Part shown: piece after piece, positions 36,187 to 45,498 of the stretch
Position numbering within the stretch: the stretch's first letter is position 1
How the letters are laid out: each line of letters begins with the position of its first letter
DNA from: Candidatus Hadersleviella danica
Lineage (GTDB): Bacteria; Chloroflexota; Anaerolineae; Promineifilales; Promineifilaceae
Reading direction: 5' to 3'
Length of the DNA: 64,000 nt
Assembly: GCA_016711405.1 (NCBI GenBank)
Contig: JADJSZ010000016.1
Coordinates: forward strand, 1-64,000
Program-made: the position numbers and the translations under genes
Notes under the pieces: model-generated
What the model saw: only the letters and a program-made list of their open reading frames with translations
Databases searched by the model: none
What the model was told of the DNA's origin: nothing

Positions 36187-38121
36187 ATGACCCTAACACG
36201 TTGGCTTCTTTGGGGCGGTTTGCTCCTCATTTTGGGATGGCTACTCCTCAAGGGGTGGCGAATTTATAACTTGGCCATGAGCTTGCAGGCACATCAAGGC
36301 ACTCTACAAGGCTTGGGCGCGGGTGACATGGGCATGGATAAAATGGCCTCAGCGGCCGAAACCGTATTGGCCCTCCGCGCCGACACAGTGGCATTGCGCG
36401 ACGAAGTGGCTATTTTCATGCCCCTCACCCCTTATTTGGGCTGGTTGCCCAAATTCGGACCACTCATGCCCGATGCGCCACATCTGCTGGAAATGGCGGA
36501 TGCGGGAACCGAAACGGCCGCCATCATGGTCGAGGCGTTCCAACCGCTCCTGTTGGCCGCCCAACAGCCAGCGGGGGATGAGTCGCTCATCCCCTTGGCC
36601 GTGGCGGAGTTGGGGGCCAACCAAGCGGCCATCACCCAAGCGCAAGCGAGCTATGGCCGCGTGTTGGCCGCCCGCGCCCAGTTGGGCGAGACGGCTGATT
36701 GGCCCTTCACCGCCCAACAATTCCTCGCCCAATTTGACAAGTTCGCCCAACTGGGGGCAGATGGGCTGGCCTTGGCCGCTGTTCTGCCCGAGTTGGCGGG
36801 CGGCAACGGCCGTCGCACCTACCTGATAGTCGCCCAAAATCAGGAAGAGCTACGGCCGACGGGGGGCTTTATCAGCGGGGCGGGCACGCTCATTGTGGAA
36901 GATGGGCAAATCCTCGCCCTCGACTTTAGCGATGCGTATCAGGTGGACAATTGGCGTGAAAAACCGTATGACTTCCCCCCCGCGCCGCTGTACGAGTTCA
37001 TGGGCGCGGAGCTATTTCTCTTCCGCGATAGCAACTATTGGCCCGATTTCCCCACCTCGGCCGAGAAGATGATGGCTTTGTACACCTATGGCACGGGCAC
37101 GGCCGTGGATGGTGTCATCGCCTTCGACCAAGAGTTTTTGCGGGCGCTGGTGCAGGGGCTGGGCAGTGTGGCCATCCCCGAACTCGAGCTGACGCTGACG
37201 GCCGCCAATTTGGATGAGCAACTGCGCGATTCGTGGACAAGTGGCGACGAATCGGACGAGAACTGGTTGGCTACGCGCAAATCGTTCATGGGGCCAATGG
37301 CTTCAGCCATCCGCACCAAGCTCGAAACAGAATTGGGGTCGGTGGATGTGGCCAGTTTGGGGTTGCTGGTGGCGCAAGCGGTGCAGGAAAAGCATTTGCA
37401 ACTGGTGGTGCGCGAGCCAGCCACGGCCGCTACCTTGCGTCAATTGGGCTGGGATGGGCAGATGCGCGGCCGTGCGGGGGAAGACACGCTGGCCGTGGTG
37501 GATTTCAACATGGGTTTTAACAAGGCCAATGTGCTGGTGGAAACGGCGATGGCGTATGAGGTGGTGCTGGGCGTGGAAAGCACCGCTTCGCTGAACCTGA
37601 CCTACACCCACGCCAGCCCCAACACCAGCCAGCCCTGCGACCCGACGATTCCCACTTATGAGCGGGGGTTGCAATATGAGGAGTTGGTAGACCGCTGTTA
37701 TTGGAACTACCTGCGCCTCTTCGCCCCCGCTGGGGCAGAGCTACGCACGGCCGATAGCCATCCCGTGCCTGCCGAGATGTTTTTGACGGGGCGGCCGTGG
37801 GCAGGTGTGCCGTGGGTGGAGCAGGAACCTGCGCTGGGGCTGACCAGCATCCACAATTTCTTCCTGCTCGAGCGGGGACAGACGCTGACCAGCGGCTACA
37901 GCTATGTGTTGCCTGATGGCCTGACGGCCGACAACAGCTACCGCCTGCACGTCTACCAACAGGCGGGGCGCAAACCCTCCCCCCTGACGGTGGCGGTGGT
38001 ACTGCCCGAGGGAGCCGAGTTGGCCTCGGCCGTGCCCGCCCCGACGCGCACAGAGGGGCAACGGCTGGTGTGGGAGTTGGTCTTGCGGGAGGATGTGCTG
38101 TTTGAGGTGGTGTGGGAGTAG
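36187..38121 (+). CDS. DUF4012 domain-containing membrane-anchored protein
   Basis: 644 residues. N-terminal helix LLWGGLLLILGWLLLKGWRI, a helical region (about 30-190), then the DUF4012 signature TYLIVAQNQEELRPTGGFIS near 215. It continues GAGTLIVEDGQILALDFSDA, FRDSNYWPDFPTSAEKMMAL and DGVIAFDQEFLRALVQGLG. The last 150 residues are beta-rich. Found in Actinobacteria and Chloroflexota and linked to LytR-like or polysaccharide contexts, but of unknown function. No such partner is adjacent here; an ABC exporter pair follows. Confidence 0.9.
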   Translation: MTLTRWLLWGGLLLILGWLLLKGWRIYNLAMSLQAHQGTLQGLGAGDMGMDKMASAAETVLALRADTVALRDEVAIFMPLTPYLGWLPKFGPLMPDAPHLLEMADAGTETAAIMVEAFQPLLLAAQQPAGDESLIPLAVAELGANQAAITQAQASYGRVLAARAQLGETADWPFTAQQFLAQFDKFAQLGADGLALAAVLPELAGGNGRRTYLIVAQNQEELRPTGGFISGAGTLIVEDGQILALDFSDAYQVDNWREKPYDFPPAPLYEFMGAELFLFRDSNYWPDFPTSAEKMMALYTYGTGTAVDGVIAFDQEFLRALVQGLGSVAIPELELTLTAANLDEQLRDSWTSGDESDENWLATRKSFMGPMASAIRTKLETELGSVDVASLGLLVAQAVQEKHLQLVVREPATAATLRQLGWDGQMRGRAGEDTLAVVDFNMGFNKANVLVETAMAYEVVLGVESTASLNLTYTHASPNTSQPCDPTIPTYERGLQYEELVDRCYWNYLRLFAPAGAELRTADSHPVPAEMFLTGRPWAGVPWVEQEPALGLTSIHNFFLLERGQTLTSGYSYVLPDGLTADNSYRLHVYQQAGRKPSPLTVAVVLPEGAELASAVPAPTRTEGQRLVWELVLREDVLFEVVWE

Positions 38122-38139
38122 GGAGGGGGGCAGGGGAGT

Positions 38140-38190
38140 AAGAGACTGAGGGACTGACAGACCGAGAGACTAAAAGACTAAAATCCTAAA
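38140..38190. repeat. GAGACTGA/GACTAAAA tandem repeats
   Basis: AGAGACTGAGGGACTGACAG then ACTAAAAGACTAAAATCC. No inverted partner; upstream of the exporter promoter. Confidence 0.65.
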
Positions 38191-38208
38191 CAAAACATAG
38201 ACACAACC

Positions 38209-38238
38209 TTGACAAAACGGCGCAACAAGGGGCATAAT
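38209..38238 (+). promoter_or_regulatory. promoter of the ABC exporter pair, leaderless
   Basis: TTGACA (38209-38214), 18 bases, CATAAT (38233-38238). The first ATG with a family N-terminus (38246) is seven bases past the -10, so the message would start at or near the codon. Confidence 0.65.
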
Positions 38239-38245
38239 GGAGCCT

Positions 38246-39403
38246 ATGTTGCCGTTTTATCTCGCCGCCAAAGAAATTGTCCGTAACAAAAGCCGCTTTT
38301 TCGCGGTTTGTGGGGTGATAGGTCTGATTACCCTATTGGTGTTGTTCATTGCCGCCTTAGGGGAGGGACTCGCCCAAGCTGGCAAGCAGTACATCGAAAA
38401 TTTAGATGCCGAGTTGCTCGTCTACCAAGAGGGGGTTGATTTTTCCATCCCCGCCAGTCGGCTCGGCCGAGGGACGCTGAACAGCATCGGCCGTGTGCCG
38501 GGGGTCGCGGCCGTGGGGCCCCTCGGCTTCAGCGTGGGCGCGGTGCTCATTGGCGAAGGGGAAAATGTGCAAAAGGTGGACGTGTCGCTGATTGGGGTGG
38601 AGCCGGGCCTGCCCGGTGCGCCCATTGTTTTTGCGGGACAACCGCTCATCAGCAGACGCGCCAATGAGGTGGTACTCGACCAAAACTTCCTCGCTCAAAA
38701 CAACATCCCCATTGGCGAAACCATCCAACTGCGCGTGACCCAAGGAACCGAGGAAAAAATTTACAAGCTGGTGGTGGTGGGGCACACCACGGGCAAGCAA
38801 TACTCCTTTTTGCCGGGCTTGTTTGTGCCCATGCTGACATGGGACAAAATTCGGCCGCAGGGGGAAGGGGTGGCCAACGATTTGGTCTTTAATGTGGCGG
38901 CCGTGCGGCTGGAAAACGCGGCCGAGCGCGAGATAATGGGCGAGCGCATTGCCAGCGTGGTGCGCAATGTGGAAGCGACCGATTTGGTCACCGCCTATGA
39001 GGCGGTTCCCGGCTACACGGCCCAACAAAGCACTGTCAACACCCAAAAAGGGTTTACCTTGCTGATTGCGGTGCTGGTCATTGGCGGCTTCTTCCAAATC
39101 CAAACCTTGCAAAAGGTGGGACAAATCGGCATGTTGAAGGCCATTGGCGCTTCTAATTGGCTGGTAGGGGTGACACTGGTGGCGCAGGTGGTGCTGACGA
39201 CGATTATTGGCATTACGCTGGGAGGCACGGCCGCATGGCTCCTCTCGTTGGCTCTCCCACCGGGCATTCCCATCCAATTTCAGGGGCCAGCCATTGTCAC
39301 GGCCGTGGTCAGCTTGCTGGCCATCGGTCCCATCGGCGGCCTCGTCTCTGTCCGCACCCTGCTCAAAGTCGAACCCCTCACCGCCCTCGGGCTGGGCATT
39401 TAG
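38246..39403 (+). CDS. ABC transporter permease, FtsX/MacB (lipoprotein-export) family
   Basis: About 385 residues. N-terminal helix (FFAVCGVIGLITLLVLFIAA), a large extracytoplasmic domain of MacB_PCD type (about 45-235), then three helices near the C-terminus: GFTLLIAVLVIGGFFQIQTL, VTLVAQVVLTTIIGITL and VTAVVSLLAIGPIGGLVSV. The FtsX loop QKVGQIGMLKAIGASNWLVG is clear. Start 38246 (MLPFYLAAKEIVRNKSRFF) fits the promoter; an ATG three codons upstream lies inside the -10. Works with the ATPase encoded next, probably as a mechanotransmission or export complex. Confidence 0.9.
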   Translation: MLPFYLAAKEIVRNKSRFFAVCGVIGLITLLVLFIAALGEGLAQAGKQYIENLDAELLVYQEGVDFSIPASRLGRGTLNSIGRVPGVAAVGPLGFSVGAVLIGEGENVQKVDVSLIGVEPGLPGAPIVFAGQPLISRRANEVVLDQNFLAQNNIPIGETIQLRVTQGTEEKIYKLVVVGHTTGKQYSFLPGLFVPMLTWDKIRPQGEGVANDLVFNVAAVRLENAAEREIMGERIASVVRNVEATDLVTAYEAVPGYTAQQSTVNTQKGFTLLIAVLVIGGFFQIQTLQKVGQIGMLKAIGASNWLVGVTLVAQVVLTTIIGITLGGTAAWLLSLALPPGIPIQFQGPAIVTAVVSLLAIGPIGGLVSVRTLLKVEPLTALGLGI

Positions 39404-39478
39404 CTAGTCAGCATTTCAGCATTTCAGCTAGTCAGCCTTTTAGCTGGCTGACTAGCTGACAGACTGACAGACTAAATT
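39402..39478. repeat. CAGCATTT/TAGCTGAC repeats with fold-back
   Basis: TTAGCTAGTCAGCATTTCAG, AGCTAGTCAGCC and GGCTGACTAGCTGACAGACT between permease and ATPase genes, folding around AGCCTTTTAGCTGGCT. Confidence 0.75.
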
Positions 39479-39480
39479 TT

Positions 39481-40209
39481 ATGTACGCACTGGAAACGAA
39501 AGAACTGAGCAAATTATATAAAACGGAAACGGCCGAGATTCGCGCTGTGGATGCTGTTTCGATTGGGGTTCGGCCGGGGGAGTTTGTCGCTCTTGTGGGG
39601 CCAAGTGGGTCGGGCAAGACCACCATGCTGGCCATGTTGGCGGGGCTGTTGCGGCCGAGCCTCGGCCAAGCCCTCATCAATGGCCAAGATGTGGGCGGGC
39701 TGAGTGAGGCCGCGCTCACCGCTTTCCGCATGAAAAATATCGGCTTCACCTTTCAATCCAACAATTTGGTTCCCTACCTAACCGCCATCGAAAATGTGGA
39801 ACTGATGTTGCGCCTGAATGGGGTATATGGGCGGGATGGGCACGGCCGGGCTAAGTCGCTCCTACAACGGCTGGGGTTGGGGGATAGGCTGAACAATTTG
39901 CCGGGGCAACTTTCGGGTGGCCAGCAACAGCGGGTGGCCATTGCGCGGGCGTTGGTGCATAACCCGGCCGTTGTTTTGGCCGATGAGCCAACGGCCAGCC
40001 TCGACACAGAGCGGGCTTATCAGGTGGTGGAAACGTTCGCCAATCTCATCCACGAGCAAAAGCGGGCGGGGATTATGGTGACGCATGATTTGCGGATGTG
40101 CGCTTATGTGGACAGGGTGATTATGATGGTAGACGGCCGTCTGGCCCAAATTTACACCACCCATGAAGAAATTGAGGCGTTGGCGAAGGGACGAGAACGG
40201 GTGAAGTAA
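39481..40209 (+). CDS. ABC transporter ATP-binding protein, MacB/LolD type
   Basis: 242 residues. Walker A VGPSGSGKTTMLAMLAGLL, Q-loop FTFQSNNLVPYLTAIENVEL, signature QLSGGQQQRVAIARAL, Walker B AVVLADEPTASLD, H-loop GIMVTHDLRMCAYVD. The sequence around NIGFTFQSNNLVPYLTA is the MacB/LolD pattern, matching the FtsX-like permease upstream. Spacing is 77 bases filled by a repeat. Confidence 0.93.
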   Translation: MYALETKELSKLYKTETAEIRAVDAVSIGVRPGEFVALVGPSGSGKTTMLAMLAGLLRPSLGQALINGQDVGGLSEAALTAFRMKNIGFTFQSNNLVPYLTAIENVELMLRLNGVYGRDGHGRAKSLLQRLGLGDRLNNLPGQLSGGQQQRVAIARALVHNPAVVLADEPTASLDTERAYQVVETFANLIHEQKRAGIMVTHDLRMCAYVDRVIMMVDGRLAQIYTTHEEIEALAKGRERVK

Positions 40210-40283
40210 AAAGGACGAGGGACAGGGAACAAGGGACTCACACGCATCATAGTCTTCAGTCCCAAGTCCCTTGTCCCCCATCC
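40203..40283. repeat. GGGACAGGGA/TCCCTTGTCC repeat with fold-back
   Basis: AGGACGAGGGACAGGGAACA, AGGGACTC and the complement GTCCCAAGTCCCTTGTCCCC. Confidence 0.65.
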
Positions 40284-40294
40284 CAAATCGGCAA

Positions 40295-40327
40295 CAAAAA
40301 AGCCTTGGCAATGCCAAGGCTTTTTTG
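40295..40327. terminator. bidirectional terminator between ABC ATPase and rpmG
   Basis: AAAAAAGCCTTGGCA, TGCCAAGGCTTTTTTG. Serves both converging genes. Confidence 0.92.
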
Positions 40328-40345
40328 TTGTGCGAGAAAGTTGGG

Positions 40346-40513
40346 TTACTTTGTTTCGCGATACATGACGTGCCGACGCAACATGGGGTCGTACTTCTTG
40401 AGTTCCAACCGTTGTGGGTCATTCCGACGATTTTTGTAGGTCAGGTATTGGTGACCGCTTTCAGTGCTCTTTAATTTGATGACGATGCGAACGCCTTTTT
40501 TCTTGCTTGCCAT
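40346..40513 (-). CDS. rpmG: 50S ribosomal protein L33 (cysteine-free form)
   Basis: 55 residues: MASKKKGVRIVIKLKSTESG... KNRRNDPQRLELKKYDP, ending RRHVMYRETK. The zinc-binding CxxC pairs of the C+ form are absent, so this is the zinc-independent type. The start is MASKKKG at 40513; seven upstream codons are ignored because ribosomal L33 begins there. An excellent promoter lies upstream and a terminator downstream, so it is a single-gene unit. Confidence 0.97.
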   Translation of the reverse strand: MASKKKGVRIVIKLKSTESGHQYLTYKNRRNDPQRLELKKYDPMLRRHVMYRETK

Positions 40514-40584
40514 TGCCTTAATCTCCTCAAACAATAAACTGCACAGGGCAGGGGTTAACTTTTTTGCTTAAAACACGAAGGGGA

Positions 40585-40613
40585 ATTATACATAATCCAC
40601 GACAAGCTGGCAA
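40585..40613 (-). promoter_or_regulatory. rpmG promoter
   Basis: On the minus strand TTGCCA (40613-40608), 17 bases, TATAAT (40590-40585). Confidence 0.8.
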
Positions 40614-40663
40614 ACAATTTTTTACGGACGCCAGAATCACAACACGCATAAGCTGAAATTTGA

Positions 40664-40710
40664 GATGGTATATTGGTGTAATGGTGTAGCAGTGTATTTC
40701 AGTACACTAC
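40664..40710. repeat. TATTGGTGTAATGGTGTA repeat
   Basis: Same vocabulary as at 10436, with a short fold-back TGTATTTCAGTACACTACAC. Follows the SDR stop. Confidence 0.7.
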
Positions 40711-40711
40711 A

Positions 40712-41552
40712 CTAATCCTCCTCCCACCCCTCAAACGGCCGTGGGGCATTCTCATGCGGGTCTATCAGCCATGTTTTGCGCCATAGGGAACTGGCCCCAT
40801 CCACCTTGAGCGTTTCGCCGCTGATATAAGCGGCGGCTGGGGAGAGCAAAAAAGGTCACGGCCGCGGCCACCTCGCTCTCTGTGCCGAGGCGAAAATAGG
40901 GCATATCCTGTTTGACCAACTCAATAAAGGGTTTCATAGACGGGTCATATTTGGTCAGGCCGCTCCCTTCGATGGTTCCCGGCGCGACGGCGTTGACCCG
41001 CACCCCCGCTTTGGCCCATTCCACGGCCAGCGTCATGGTTAGGTTGACCACGGCCGCCCGCGCCGCGCCCGTGTGCGCCATGCCGGGGAAGCCCCGCCAC
41101 ATCTCCGCCACCATGTTGATGATGACCCCGCCGTGTTGCCCCATCCACTGCTGGAAAACCTGCTGGCACATGCTAAACGTGCCCGTTAGATTTGTCTCTA
41201 AAACGGCGTGCCACCCTTTTCTGCTGATAAACTCGGCGGGGCTGGGAAATTGGCCGCCCGCGTTGTTGACGAGGCCATGCACCGCTCCAAACTTGTCGAG
41301 CGCAAAGCGCACAAGGGCGGCGCACTGCTCTTCCTCGCGGATGTTGCAGAGGGTGTAGACGGCCGTGCCCCCTGCTTGCTCGACTTCGGCCACGACTTGG
41401 GCTAAATTTTCAGCTTTGCGCCCCGCCAGCACAATTTGCCCTCCCAAACTGCCCAACTCATGCGCCACGGCACGGCCGATGCCCGAGCCGCCCCCTGTGA
41501 CAATAAACGTTTGCCCCGCGAACAAATCTGGACGAAAAATGGAACGATACAT
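40712..41552 (-). CDS. SDR oxidoreductase, trans-2-enoyl-CoA reductase (PECR)-like, one frameshift
   Basis: About 279 residues. NAD(P)-binding TGGGSGIGRAVAHELGSLG and VNNAG are present. Near residue 178 the usual Tyr-x-x-x-Lys is replaced: GMAHTGAARAAVVNLTMTLA aligns Thr and Arg there, as in the PECR/dienoyl-CoA-reductase branch. The frame breaks in a T-run on the coding strand near 40850. Removing one T gives LLSPAAAYISGETLKVDGAS and the tail PRPFEGWEED to the stop at 40712. Probable role in enoyl-CoA or related carbonyl reduction. It is divergent from the MBL gene. Confidence 0.87.
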
Positions 41553-41555
41553 GGT

Positions 41556-41640
41556 GAATTGTGAATTGGGAATGTTTAATTGTGAATGGTGGTGGATGTG
41601 AGCCAGTAACCAATAACGAGTAACGAATAACGATTATACC
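41556..41640. repeat. GTGAATT and ATAACGA repeats
   Basis: GTGAATTGTGAATTGGGAAT followed by AACCAATAACGAGTAACGAA in the divergent SDR/MBL gap. Confidence 0.65.
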
Positions 41641-41642
41641 CC

Positions 41643-42671
41643 ATGACCCTGACAACCGTTGCCCCCCATATTTACCAAGTGACTTTGCCCCTGCCGTTTG
41701 CGCTGAACCATGTCCATTGCTATTTGCTGGATGATGGGGATGGGTGGACGGCCGTGGACGCGGGCTTACACACCAGCCAAACCGAAGCGGGCTGGCTGGC
41801 CGCTTTCACCGAACTGGGCATTACGCCCGCCCACCTCAAACGCATCATTTTGACCCATACCCACCCCGACCATTACGGGGCGGCGGGCTGGTTGGAGCAG
41901 TGGAGCGACGGCCGCGCGGCCGTGCATCTCTCTCCCCGCGAGGCGGAAGTGGCCAGCCGCACGTGGGGCGAATGGGGCCAGCATGAACAGCTCATGGTAA
42001 GGCATTTGCTGAGAGCGGGTTTAACGCCCGCGATGGCGCAAGAGGTGGCGGAAAACACCCAATTTGTAGCCACCCGCACACGGCCGCACCCCACCCACCA
42101 CGAACTGCTCCAGCCGGGAAGCCGCATCGAAATGGCCCAACGCACCTTCGACATTCTCAGCTACGCGGGGCACAGTGATGGGCAGTTGCTCTTCCACTGT
42201 TCCGCCGAGGCGCTCATGCTTTCGGGCGACCATGTGTTGATGGACATTACGCCGAACATCAGCCTGTGGCCGGGGGGCTGGGCGAACCCGCTCGGCCGTT
42301 ACCTAGATTCACTACGCGAATTAAAGGCGTTTGAGGTGGCACTGGCCCTGCCGGGGCATAAGCGGCTGATTCACGACTGGCACGGCCGCCTTGCCGAACT
42401 GGAAAAGCACCACGCCGAGCGGTTGGGGCACACGCTGGCGGCCGTGCAGGGGGGCGACAGCACCACGGCTGAAATCGCCAAAACAGTCTTTCGCCTCAAC
42501 CACCTCACCGTCCACGAAGCCCGCTTCGCCATCACCGAAACCCTCGCCCACCTCGAGTACCTCGCCCACCAAGGGGAGATAAAAGAGGATGAAGCGGGAG
42601 AAATGGGGTTAATGGTTACTCGTTATTCGTTATTCGTTATTGGTTGCTGGTTAACCAAGGCGATGGCTTAA
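41643..42671 (+). CDS. MBL-fold metallo-hydrolase
   Basis: 342 residues. Zinc-binding motif ILTHTHPDHYGAAGWLE (HxHxDH) near residue 75, further ligands in YAGHSDGQLLFHC and LSGDHVLMDITPNISLW, and a closing histidine in LALPGHKRLIHDWHGRL. Glyoxalase II/ribonuclease Z-like hydrolase; substrate unknown. The last about 20 residues (GLMVTRYSLFVIGCWLTK) are translated from a GTTATTC repeat, so the natural C-terminus has been extended or the original stop lost. Confidence 0.9.
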   Translation: MTLTTVAPHIYQVTLPLPFALNHVHCYLLDDGDGWTAVDAGLHTSQTEAGWLAAFTELGITPAHLKRIILTHTHPDHYGAAGWLEQWSDGRAAVHLSPREAEVASRTWGEWGQHEQLMVRHLLRAGLTPAMAQEVAENTQFVATRTRPHPTHHELLQPGSRIEMAQRTFDILSYAGHSDGQLLFHCSAEALMLSGDHVLMDITPNISLWPGGWANPLGRYLDSLRELKAFEVALALPGHKRLIHDWHGRLAELEKHHAERLGHTLAAVQGGDSTTAEIAKTVFRLNHLTVHEARFAITETLAHLEYLAHQGEIKEDEAGEMGLMVTRYSLFVIGCWLTKAMA

Positions 42672-42711
42672 CAAGACCCTTCAATAACAAATAACCAATA
42701 ACGAGTAACCC
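42613..42711. repeat. GTTATTC/GAATAAC inverted repeat overlapping the MBL C-terminus
   Basis: GGTTACTCGTTATTCGTTAT, GGTTGCTGGTTAACC, then AATAACAAATAACCAATAAC. The left arm is coding, the right arm non-coding; near-complementary over about 28 bases. Confidence 0.8.
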
Positions 42712-42718
42712 CCTCCCC

Positions 42719-44796
42719 CTACGGCCGCACAATTTTGGCCGTGGGGTCGCCCAGCAGGCCAAAAGTGTCGCTGATTTCGCGCACGCCCAAGTCGGCCACG
42801 GGCAATTCCAGCTTGGCCGCTTGGAGCACATCCCCCATGCGCGTCATGGCGGGGTCTTGCAGGTGGTTGAGCAAACTGAGGGCGAACGGCCGCTGGTAAG
42901 CGGATAAGGTCAGGCTAGTGGCGGCCACCAGCAAAACGGGGCCGTCGGGGCTGGTCAACATCCGTTCGGAGAGGGAAACTTCGGTGGGGTGGGCAAAAAA
43001 GCCTGTCAGGCAGGTGAATTGCAAGACAATGGGGGGAGCCGTGCCATTGCTTTGGAGGCCAGCCACGCCATCCGCGTTAAAGACATTGTCTTTGCCCCAC
43101 AAGTTCAGGCTCCCATGCCCCACATAGCTGACCAACCACGCCCCCTCGTTCCAGCCTGCCGTGACCGTTTCTTGGGTGGCTCCATACAGTTTGTTGACGG
43201 CCGTCTTATCCCCCACCGCGCTTTCGGTGACGAGGTAATCGGACAAGTCGGTAAACTCTGCGCTTGTGCCATCGGCCGCGAAGAGGGCATGGCCTGCGAG
43301 GGGCGCTTGTTCGTAGGCGAGGGTGCGTTGCACGAGGTCGCTCACGGCCGCTGGCGAATCCACAGGCCAACGGCCGATGGCCATGTCGGGGTGGTAATCG
43401 CCGTCAATATCGGCCATGCGCGAATCGCTGACCGTTTCGCCGCTGTGGGTGACGGGAATCATCAGGGCGGGCAGGTGTTGGGTGGGGTGTTGACCCAAAT
43501 AGTTGCGGTAATCATAGGTGGCACGGCCGACCAGCAAGACATAGCGCGGGGCGGGGTCGGCCCATGTTTCGGCCGTGTGGCGCAAAAAGTGGGTGATGGC
43601 CTCCGGGGTGGCGTGGCCCGCTCCAAAATGGTCGTAAATTTCGGCCACATCCACCACCTGTGTAACCAATCCCTCGGTGCGCCGCGCCTCGGCCAAGGGT
43701 TCCACGGCCGCCAGCAGGCCCTCCGTGGTGATGATGAGGAAATCAGCTTGGTTGTCGGCGGCCGTTAAGGTGGTGGGGCGCAAGCCTGTCAGTTGGGCGG
43801 GCTGGCGGTAGCCAGCGGGGGCGACGGCCAAATAGGGGGTGTCGGCCGTGGAGTCAAAGGCGGCCGTGGCCAACCCCACCACCTCGGGCTGGTCGGGATT
43901 GGCGAGGCTGAGAACGAGGGCGGCGCACTAAAACCCGCCAACGAGATGGCTCCCCCGCTGGTGGTGAAGGCCAGCGCATCGTTGTCCGCTTCGGCCGCTG
44001 TTTGGTAGTTCACCTCTATCCAATCGAGGTGGGAAATATCTATAAAGGTGTTGCCGACTGGCCGATTGTCGAGCAAAAGCGTGTTTTCGCCCGCCCGCAA
44101 CAGGCCAGCGGGGATGTCTAGCTCGGCCGTGTGATGGACTTGCCCTTCCCAAACTATTTTTTGGATGAATTGGCCGTTGAGGCTCACATCCAAATCGTGG
44201 TCATCTTGCACATTGGGGTCGTGGGATGCGCCCCAGAATTGGAGGCGCAGTCGGCCGCTTCCATCCCCCTTGGCCACGCTCTCGGGCAAGGTGAAGGTGG
44301 TCTCAAACATCTGCTCGACGTGAATGGTGTGCCAGTACCATGTGTCGGGGTACTCGGCTGTGTGGGCGTTGCTGACATAGAGCGTGTTTTGCTCTAAATG
44401 CAGTTGACTGAGGACTGGGGACGAGGGACTAGCGGCAGGCGGAGGGCTGACGGCTGAGGTGTTCATCGCCACCCCTTCGGTGCCAATTTCGAGGAGGTAG
44501 GCGCGGGTGGTGGTGTAGATGGAGTCGTTGGCACGGCCGTAAAACAGCAGTTGCCCTTCGTGGAGCAGGTGGGCAATGGGCTGGCCGTTGTGGGTCAGGG
44601 CAAGGGGCGCGGCCGACCAGTTCTCGAGTTGCACCCCCAACGCCTGCACAGCGGCAAGGTCAATGGCGTACAAGCCATCTTCGGCCACCTCAATTTTGAG
44701 CTTGTTGTCGCTGATGGGCAGGGGGGCGGGTGTGGGGTCGGTGCGGCGGCAAGCGGCCGTGGAAAATAAGAGGAGAAAGAGAAGGAAGAAGCGCAT
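42719..44796 (-). CDS. C25 (gingipain-like) cysteine peptidase lipoprotein (one frameshift)
   Basis: About 690 residues. Signal peptide with lipobox FSTAAC, a beta-rich N-terminal region (LKIEVAEDGLYAIDLAAVQA), a jelly-roll-like domain near 165-260, then the C25 domain. That domain contains DYRNYLGQHPTQHLPALMIP, IDGDYHPDMAIGRWPV, the histidine of VSYVGHGSLNLWGKDN and the cysteine of VLQFTCLTGFF. Both catalytic residues are kept. The frame break near 43925 (one C missing after GFSAP) continues ALVLSLANPDQPEVVGL. A surface protease is inferred. No Bacteroidetes-style C-terminal sorting domain is seen; the protein ends soon after DPTAKIVRP. Confidence 0.87.
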
Positions 44797-44799
44797 GGG

Positions 44800-44875
44800 G
44801 AATTGTGATTTGTGAATTGGGAATGGCTAATTGTGAATGCTTGGCTTACGGCTGAAGAATTAGCTTACAGCTTAC
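44800..44875. repeat. ATTGTGA and CTTACGG repeats
   Basis: GAATTGTGATTTGTGAATTG then TTAGCTTACAGCTTACGGCC. Upstream of the C25 gene. Confidence 0.6.
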
Positions 44876-44949
44876 GGCCAATTCTACCCCAGCCCCTCTT
44901 TGCCAATCGGCCAATCTCCCAATTTGTTAATCTGCCCCACCACAAGTTG

Positions 44950-45498
44950 TTAGGCCAGTGCTTTTAGCGGCCGAATGAGGAGCCGATTGATAAATTCGGC
45001 CATCTCCTCGGCCGAATAGGCCATGCCTTGCTCCAGCCACCAGCGCACAAGCGACATCATGCTGGCCACAAAGTGATAGGCCACCAACTCTTCGGGCGTG
45101 TCTCCCTTGGCAAAAAAGCGGCGCCCCTCGGCCATCCCAAACCCGATGAGGGGCTGGATGAGTTTTTCGGCCGCAGGGCTTTGCAACAATGCCCGAAGCA
45201 AATCGGCGTATTGAGCGGCAAAGCGCACAGCGTGGATGGTGTTTTGCTCGGCCGCAAAATCATCGGCATGGGGTGCTAAAAGCACTGTCTGCGCCTCCTG
45301 CAAAATATCCCACATAATGGTGTAAACAAGGTCTTCTTTGTCTCGATAATGGCGATAAAAGGTCTTGTGGCCGACCTGTGCTTGCCGGGTGATATCGGTC
45401 ACAGCCACAGCTTCATACCCCCGTTCAATAACAAGTTGAATAAAAGCCTCGCGGAGCAAGCGTCGTGTGCGTAAACCGCGCAAATCTGATTCGTTCAT
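44950..45498 (-). CDS. TetR/AcrR family transcriptional regulator, paralogue of the one at 7056
   Basis: 182 residues. HTH RTRRLLREAFIQLVIERGYE, VAVTDITRQAQVGHKTFYRH and YRDKEDL. C-terminal ligand domain ends LVRWWLEQGMAYSAEEMAEF. The start at 45498 (MNESDLRGLRTRR) is used because the 34 upstream codons are translations of the TTGGTGTA repeat. The promoter region therefore consists of that repeat, a site where copy-number changes could alter expression (inference). Confidence 0.9.
   Translation of the reverse strand: MNESDLRGLRTRRLLREAFIQLVIERGYEAVAVTDITRQAQVGHKTFYRHYRDKEDLVYTIMWDILQEAQTVLLAPHADDFAAEQNTIHAVRFAAQYADLLRALLQSPAAEKLIQPLIGFGMAEGRRFFAKGDTPEELVAYHFVASMMSLVRWWLEQGMAYSAEEMAEFINRLLIRPLKALA

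Noticed and set aside
42989..43768. 259-codon plus-strand frame opposite the C25 peptidase
   Set aside because: Shadow; the peptidase motifs on the minus strand explain the region.
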